DNA from: Bacteroidota bacterium
GTDB lineage: Bacteria > Bacteroidota > Bacteroidia > Bacteroidales > ML635J-15
NCBI GenBank assembly: GCA_029558535.1
Contig: JAKQEK010000058.1
Span: forward strand, 1-43,474
Length of the DNA: 43,474 nucleotides
Direction: 5' to 3'
Shown here piece by piece: positions 41,301-43,474 of this stretch (within the stretch, counting starts at the first letter, position 1; each line of letters opens with the position of its first letter). Made by a program: the position numbers and the translations under genes. The notes beneath the pieces were generated by a model. The model was not told where the DNA came from, did not search any database, and saw nothing but the letters and a program-made list of their open reading frames with translations.

Positions 41301-43299
41301 TTATTTTATCAATTGTATTTGGAGATGTTTGCCAGGATGTAGTTGGAGTTATTGTTGTTTGCCTTTGCCAAGCATCGTTTGAACGGCTATAGTACATAGT
41401 TCCGTTATTAGTAAATCCTGTGCAGGAGTAATGAGCAGCACTAATGTAATATATTCCGCTTGTACTTGGAGTCCAGCTAATTGATGCCGGTGTCCCTGAA
41501 CAAAATGGACCATTATCATCAGAAGAAGTCACTAAATTATTAAAACTATCATAAATTCTGATATAAGAATCTTCAGAATTTGAGCATAGTGTAAAATTGT
41601 AATAATAACTTGTTGATGCATCAAATTTCCAATAAGGAATTGTTCCAGCCGAATAATTTGAACTTTGCCATGTACATTGAGTAGGAGTAATTGTCCCTAA
41701 ATCTGTATTGGCGCATTGTGGTATGAATGTTATTCGCAATGTTGAGTAATAGTTATTAGTTTCAATACCTTGCCAGTAATCAGGATCTTCATCATTTTCA
41801 TTTTTGTCTGCAATTCCAACTACATACCAACCACCAGCTAATCGACCTTCAAAATCTGTTATGCCAGCTGCAGTAAAAACAACGTCATAGTTAGTATAAC
41901 CATCCCCTTTGTCCCAATTCCATGCAGGATCAATATAATAAACTGTTCCATTCTCAATATCATCATACCAGTACGCAGAGTTTTCATCTTTTGTACCACC
42001 CGGCTGCAAATTATTTGCTGCTGTAATATTGTTGTCCATATCTTTTACTTCAGGACCAACTTCCTGCCAGTCTGTAATGCAGTCGCAATCACCTATCCAA
42101 GTGTCCCAACATTGCGGTACATTGTCGTTGATATATGTCTGATATTGAACTCCAGTAACGTCTGTAGAAGCATAAATACCCGAAATATCAAATTTGTCTG
42201 CCATTCTTGCATAGTTGTGAGTTTTAAACAAACCTGTATCATCTCTCATTGTTCCAAGTTGAATATTAAAATTACCTTCAGAAGGTGGAATTGTCCAAAC
42301 AAGAGGATTTGAACCGTCGTTATCCGCTTCTATTGAATTATTATAATATTGAATACCAATTGCTCCACTTATTGCATCTTTTGTTTGAGGATGTGAATAA
42401 TGAATAATGTCGAGGATTTCTTTTCTTACAGGCTCATTTGTGGGAATATCAATCCATTGTAAATTTTTTCTGATTTCCGATGGTAATTCTTCGAGTGAAG
42501 ATGACATATCGTTTGGCATCAAAGGATATGAATTTGGTCTCATTGTCAAAATAGCCATTTTTTCTCCTGATTCAAGATTAAAAACACGCATATATGGAGT
42601 GCGGTACCCCAAATCTTCTTCTAAATCTTTTGGAAAATCTGTTTTTAATGGTAAATATGGTGCTGTAGATAATCTGGTATAGGCATAAAAACCCGGATAT
42701 TCTCCGTCATCAGGATTAAGATATTCTGCTCCAAAAGTGTTTACAACATAATCGATAGAAGCATGCACTTTAATATAGTATTGTGATATTATTTCAATTT
42801 CATCAATTTCTCTTATCTGACTTATTGAATCAGCAATAAATGATATGTCTTCTTGGGCTTCCCATAAAATATATCCTCGATATATTGACAAATCAAGATC
42901 TTTAGGATTATATTTCTTTTGAAGGTTTTCTACTGAAACAAAAAACTGATAATATATTTTATTATCTATTCTTACATATTTAAGTTCATCATACGGTACA
43001 TCTTGTGATATAAATCTTTCAGGATCTTCTGTTCTGAATTTTCCCGGTTTGTTCTTTGTATACCAAACTACATCAGCAGGAATAAGTCTTTGAACAGTTG
43101 GATCACTGTTGGAAAGAATTGTCATATCTTCTTCAATATCTCTTACGGGATTTTGGGAATTGTAAAAACTTTCATACTGCATTTCAGAATTACAGCAAGA
43201 ATTTAAATCACTTACACTTAATAATTTTTGTGCAAAAACACTATAATTATATGTCGTGAAAATTAAAATGCAAATTAACGTTAATTTACTTTTTCTCAT
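35344..43299 (-). CDS. Giant multi-array T9SS-secreted surface protein (type B tail)
   Basis: A 2651-residue protein from the ATG at 43299; an in-frame TTG at 43330-43332 is less likely. Signal peptide at 1-24 (YSVFAQ). Residues ~25-530 are a unique region with no domain I recognise, ending in a segment rich in aromatic residues and Asp. Two ~105-residue PPC-like jelly-roll units follow (~535-750; DSYIRIYDSFNN, DNGPFC, YYISAAHYSCTGF). One PKD/Ig domain follows, then four ~89-residue repeats (~905-1257), nine ~86-residue four-Cys repeats (~1257-2029) and seven ~74-residue repeats (~2030-2550). The last ~91 residues are a type B T9SS domain (ITPDADGYND, FDRWGNEIF, QWNGKF, KGTISLIR). Expected to be exported and surface-anchored as an adhesin or fibre. 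It lies 38 bases downstream of a PorP/SprF gene. Confidence 0.92.
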   Translation of the reverse strand: MRKSKLTLICILIFTTYNYSVFAQKLLSVSDLNSCCNSEMQYESFYNSQNPVRDIEEDMTILSNSDPTVQRLIPADVVWYTKNKPGKFRTEDPERFISQDVPYDELKYVRIDNKIYYQFFVSVENLQKKYNPKDLDLSIYRGYILWEAQEDISFIADSISQIREIDEIEIISQYYIKVHASIDYVVNTFGAEYLNPDDGEYPGFYAYTRLSTAPYLPLKTDFPKDLEEDLGYRTPYMRVFNLESGEKMAILTMRPNSYPLMPNDMSSSLEELPSEIRKNLQWIDIPTNEPVRKEILDIIHYSHPQTKDAISGAIGIQYYNNSIEADNDGSNPLVWTIPPSEGNFNIQLGTMRDDTGLFKTHNYARMADKFDISGIYASTDVTGVQYQTYINDNVPQCWDTWIGDCDCITDWQEVGPEVKDMDNNITAANNLQPGGTKDENSAYWYDDIENGTVYYIDPAWNWDKGDGYTNYDVVFTAAGITDFEGRLAGGWYVVGIADKNENDEDPDYWQGIETNNYYSTLRITFIPQCANTDLGTITPTQCTWQSSNYSAGTIPYWKFDASTSYYYNFTLCSNSEDSYIRIYDSFNNLVTSSDDNGPFCSGTPASISWTPSTSGIYYISAAHYSCTGFTNNGTMYYSRSNDAWQRQTTITPTTSWQTSPNTIDKISFWTFTGTAGTAYAFNFCDIAEDTYIRILDNTWTQVAYADDNGPCCAGTSASIVWNCTSSGTYYIAGMHYSCTGFSNSGNLNYRISTPTAIADATDTEICSGETITLLGEGTAVCGSVAQYDWDHLAGDDNPQNPDVSPTTSHTYQLRVLDNNGIWSEWTGVFITVHDLPTPDLGLDQTVCISATPVTLSPGVYVSYIWSTSSTDAFINVSSSDTYSVTVTDSNGCTGDDSMVLAIDPLPEATAGGSQTICISETATVSGASASNGTIAWTENGAGSITSGGTSLTPTYTPVTGDEGNTITLTMTVTSNNNCNPQTAVAYYFIDVDPAPTASAGGSQSICVNSPAIVSGASANYGDIFWTEDGAGSITDGETSLTPTYTPAPEDAGNTVTLTMTVTSTNTCNPETAEAYYYVNVDGLPEATAGGSETICSNESFIVNGASASNGTILWTHDGAGLLTDPTTTTPTYHASSDDVGNTVILTMTVTSDNSCSPEISEAYFTIIVDPMPVAVAGGSSTICPEEVVNVSGVTAENGTVLWTHDGNGSLTNETTLTPSYNSVIADGGNTVTLTLTVTSINACSPQIATAYYTITVNPLPEAPVLVSSDLNNFCEDDPGTMNLSVTGGMGTEVHWFDDFCGGNEIGTGLILPINTPTITTTFYARWENTCGVSDCTSKTITVVEPPVIPDEAVASINDFCADNAGDLELSVNGGSGETLQWFTGSCGGSSIGSGNPLTIPSPDVTTTYYARWSNACGETECVDITVKVNALPIPPSQALVDRNDFCADDPGNIELSVNDGSGDDVHWFDDACGNNEIGIGNPLTIESPDVSTTYYARWENLCGESSCVSVAVNVFALPEPVTFASSSLNNFCYDDPGTIMLSAVGGSGDELQWFDDICGGNQIGTTNPLEIESPETSTEFFVRWINTCGETDCMTLSINTISAPENPTSAEVDQDSVCIDDPGNISLTLVGGAGPEVRWYSASCGGVLVGIGNPLSIESPTVSTTYFGRYESSCGISDCESVSVTVVQLTTDPISAESDINDFCVDHIGNISLSVTGGSGENVYWYTESCGGLLIGMGNPLEIESPETTTTYYARWENLCGESNCREVTVNVVQYAVVPDLLISNINYICIGDPGNVELSAEGGNGSVLRWYTESCEGTEVGTGNPLTIPSPDLTTQFFARWENICNITDCESFTLNIIDAPENPDHAESEPAEVCINDDGNITLTLIGGFGPYIEWYTGACDGTLVGTGNPLEIESPIIQTTYYGRYVSDCGNSECVSVVVDIIQLPEPPASAEVDNNNFCSNDEGNINLSVTGGNGNDVYWYTGSCGDVFVGNGNPLTIESPNATTTYYGRWENNCSESVCQNVTVTVIPVSDATINPAGPFCETDDPVVITAATPGGTWSGTGIHETTGLFDPEVAGPGEHIISYTSSGICPETDEITVTVTELFDATITPVDPLCSNDAAISLTAATTGGTWSGTGITDADAGTFDPTAAGIGNHTITYEYTGSCGDSDDIIIVVNPVADATITPSGPFCVTDDPVVLSAVQIGGTWSGTGITNASAGLFDPEIAGIGDHIITYTITGDCGDSDQITISVIDIFDATITPVDPLCSNDDEITLIAATPGGTWSGTGITDADEGTFDPTVAGTGNHTIIYSYTGTCGSTDDIVIVVNQSADATITPIGPFCSTDDPVVLTAAQIAGTWSGTGITNSVAGLFDPEIAGTGEHIITYTISGTCGDSDQITISVIEKFDATITPVDPLCFSDVVIYLNAATLFGTWSGNGITDIGLGSFDPAFAGSGTHQIIYYQSGLCGDADTIYITVQPKADASIYPIDSLYENDDPLTIETIEPGGLWSGTGIDSEGIFDPAVSGIGEFEIIYTIEGLCGDSDSIMIYVLPNPIADLLITNAITPDADGYNDTWKIRGIEAFDYVKINIFDRWGNEIFLFDGTGLQYTDNLNQWNGKFKDRDLPSGSYLFILVLNNEIIHKGTISLIR
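35650..37205 (-). repeat. Seven ~74-residue repeats, alternating two subtypes
   Basis: The copies alternate between starts of type ADATITP-x-GPFC-x-TDD and type FDATITPVDPLC-x-ND. Both then share GGTWSGTGIT, GLFDP or GTFDP, and AG-x-G-x-H-x-I-x-Y. The alternation shows that the duplicated unit was a two-domain block of about 440 bases. The last copy has lost its cysteines (IYPIDSLYENDD). Confidence 0.88.
37211..39528 (-). repeat. Nine ~86-residue four-cysteine repeats
   Basis: Each copy has NDFC or an equivalent, DDPGNI, LSV-x-GGSG, W(Y/F), SCGG, IG-x-GNPL-x-I-x-SP, TTYYARWEN and CGES-x-C. The four cysteines are conserved in nearly every copy (two near the end as C-x4-C), which suggests two disulfides per domain. 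This is the largest array in the window. Confidence 0.88.
39530..40590 (-). repeat. Four ~89-residue repeats
   Basis: Units read LPEATAGGSQTIC, VSGASA-x-NGTI-x-WT, GAGS, LTPTY, GNTVTLTMTVTS, C-x-P and A-x-AYY-x-I-x-V. They look like Ig/PKD-type sandwiches; the motif family is common in secreted Bacteroidota proteins. Confidence 0.85.
41045..41690 (-). repeat. Two PPC-like jelly-roll repeats in the 2651-residue protein
   Basis: Two copies of about 105 residues share DSYIRI or DTYIRI, a DDNGP(F/C)C-x-GT segment, SGIYYISAAHYSCTGF or SGTYYIAGMHYSCTGF, and a hydrophobic strand with F-x-F-C or F-x-L-C. They resemble bacterial pre-peptidase C-terminal domains. Confidence 0.7.
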
Positions 43300-43337
43300 A
43301 ATACTATATTTTAAATACTTAAGAATAAACAATATTT

Positions 43338-43474
43338 TTATAACATACTTCTAGAGCCTTTAGTTTTCATAGGGATACGATAAGTAAGAACGAGTTCGTA
43401 TGAACCATTTTGATAAGCAGCGATATCAGAAGTGGCGAAATCGACAGCAAAACCGAAGTCAAATTCTTTAAACC
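43338..43474 (-). CDS. PorP/SprF-family protein, partial (C-terminal 45 residues)
   Basis: The gene enters from the right edge; only the end is visible. The translated end (FKEFDFGFAVDFATSDIAA, then a YQNGSYEL segment) is identical to the other PorP/SprF protein in this window at 27 of 34 aligned positions, counted by eye, so the two genes are paralogues. The stop is at 43338-43340, 38 bases before the start of the 2651-residue giant protein, and both lie on the minus strand. It is the probable outer-membrane secretion partner of that giant. The C-terminal SRSML differs from its paralogue. Confidence 0.9.
   Translation of the reverse strand, partial: FKEFDFGFAVDFATSDIAAYQNGSYELVLTYRIPMKTKGSRSML

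Overview
The window looks like a chromosomal segment of an AT-rich member of the Bacteroidota. The evidence is a set of large secreted proteins ending in type IX secretion system (T9SS) sorting domains, two PorP/SprF-family proteins, promoters of the Bacteroidota type (TTG, then TAnnTTTG), and almost no Shine-Dalgarno sequences. No rRNA, tRNA or CRISPR array was seen.

Region 1 (1-5040) is accessory. It starts inside a surface protein with a type A T9SS tail, followed by a small outer-membrane beta-barrel protein. An AAA/DUF4143 ATPase gene comes next, framed by two imperfect inverted-repeat sites that resemble integron attC sites, so it looks like a lone gene cassette. A secreted T9SS protein closes the region. 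Region 2 (5360-17050) holds an orphan HTH-fused adenine DNA methyltransferase, a hotdog thioesterase, two large secreted proteases (trypsin-like and subtilisin-like), the tRNA-modifying methyltransferase MnmD, a membrane/GNAT-like protein and a secreted protein with a type B T9SS tail.

Region 3 (17100-28970) is core-like. It contains RelA/SpoT, a SirB1-like protein, TrkA, a minus-strand operon (LOG family, dGTPase, SiaB-like kinase, SiaC-like phosphoprotein), dnaA behind a 528-base AT-rich gap, and a tightly overlapped plus-strand operon (EamA transporter, YigZ, PlsC-like acyltransferase, nitrilase/omega-amidase).

Region 4 (28965-43474) is a minus-strand surface-protein locus. Reading in the direction of transcription it is: the end of a PorP/SprF gene, a giant repeat protein of about 2651 residues, a second giant of 1759 residues, and another PorP/SprF gene. 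The giants share a C-terminal type B domain and one repeat family. The locus looks like a duplicated SprB/SprF-type cargo-plus-partner pair, rearranged so that the partner genes lie on the outside.

The most notable points are the paralogous giant/PorP pairs with their domain arrays (one showing an alternating two-domain period), the attC-like cassette, the SiaB/SiaC switch pair inside a dGTPase operon, and a promoter that shares sequence with a terminator-like inverted repeat upstream of the gene at 14868.
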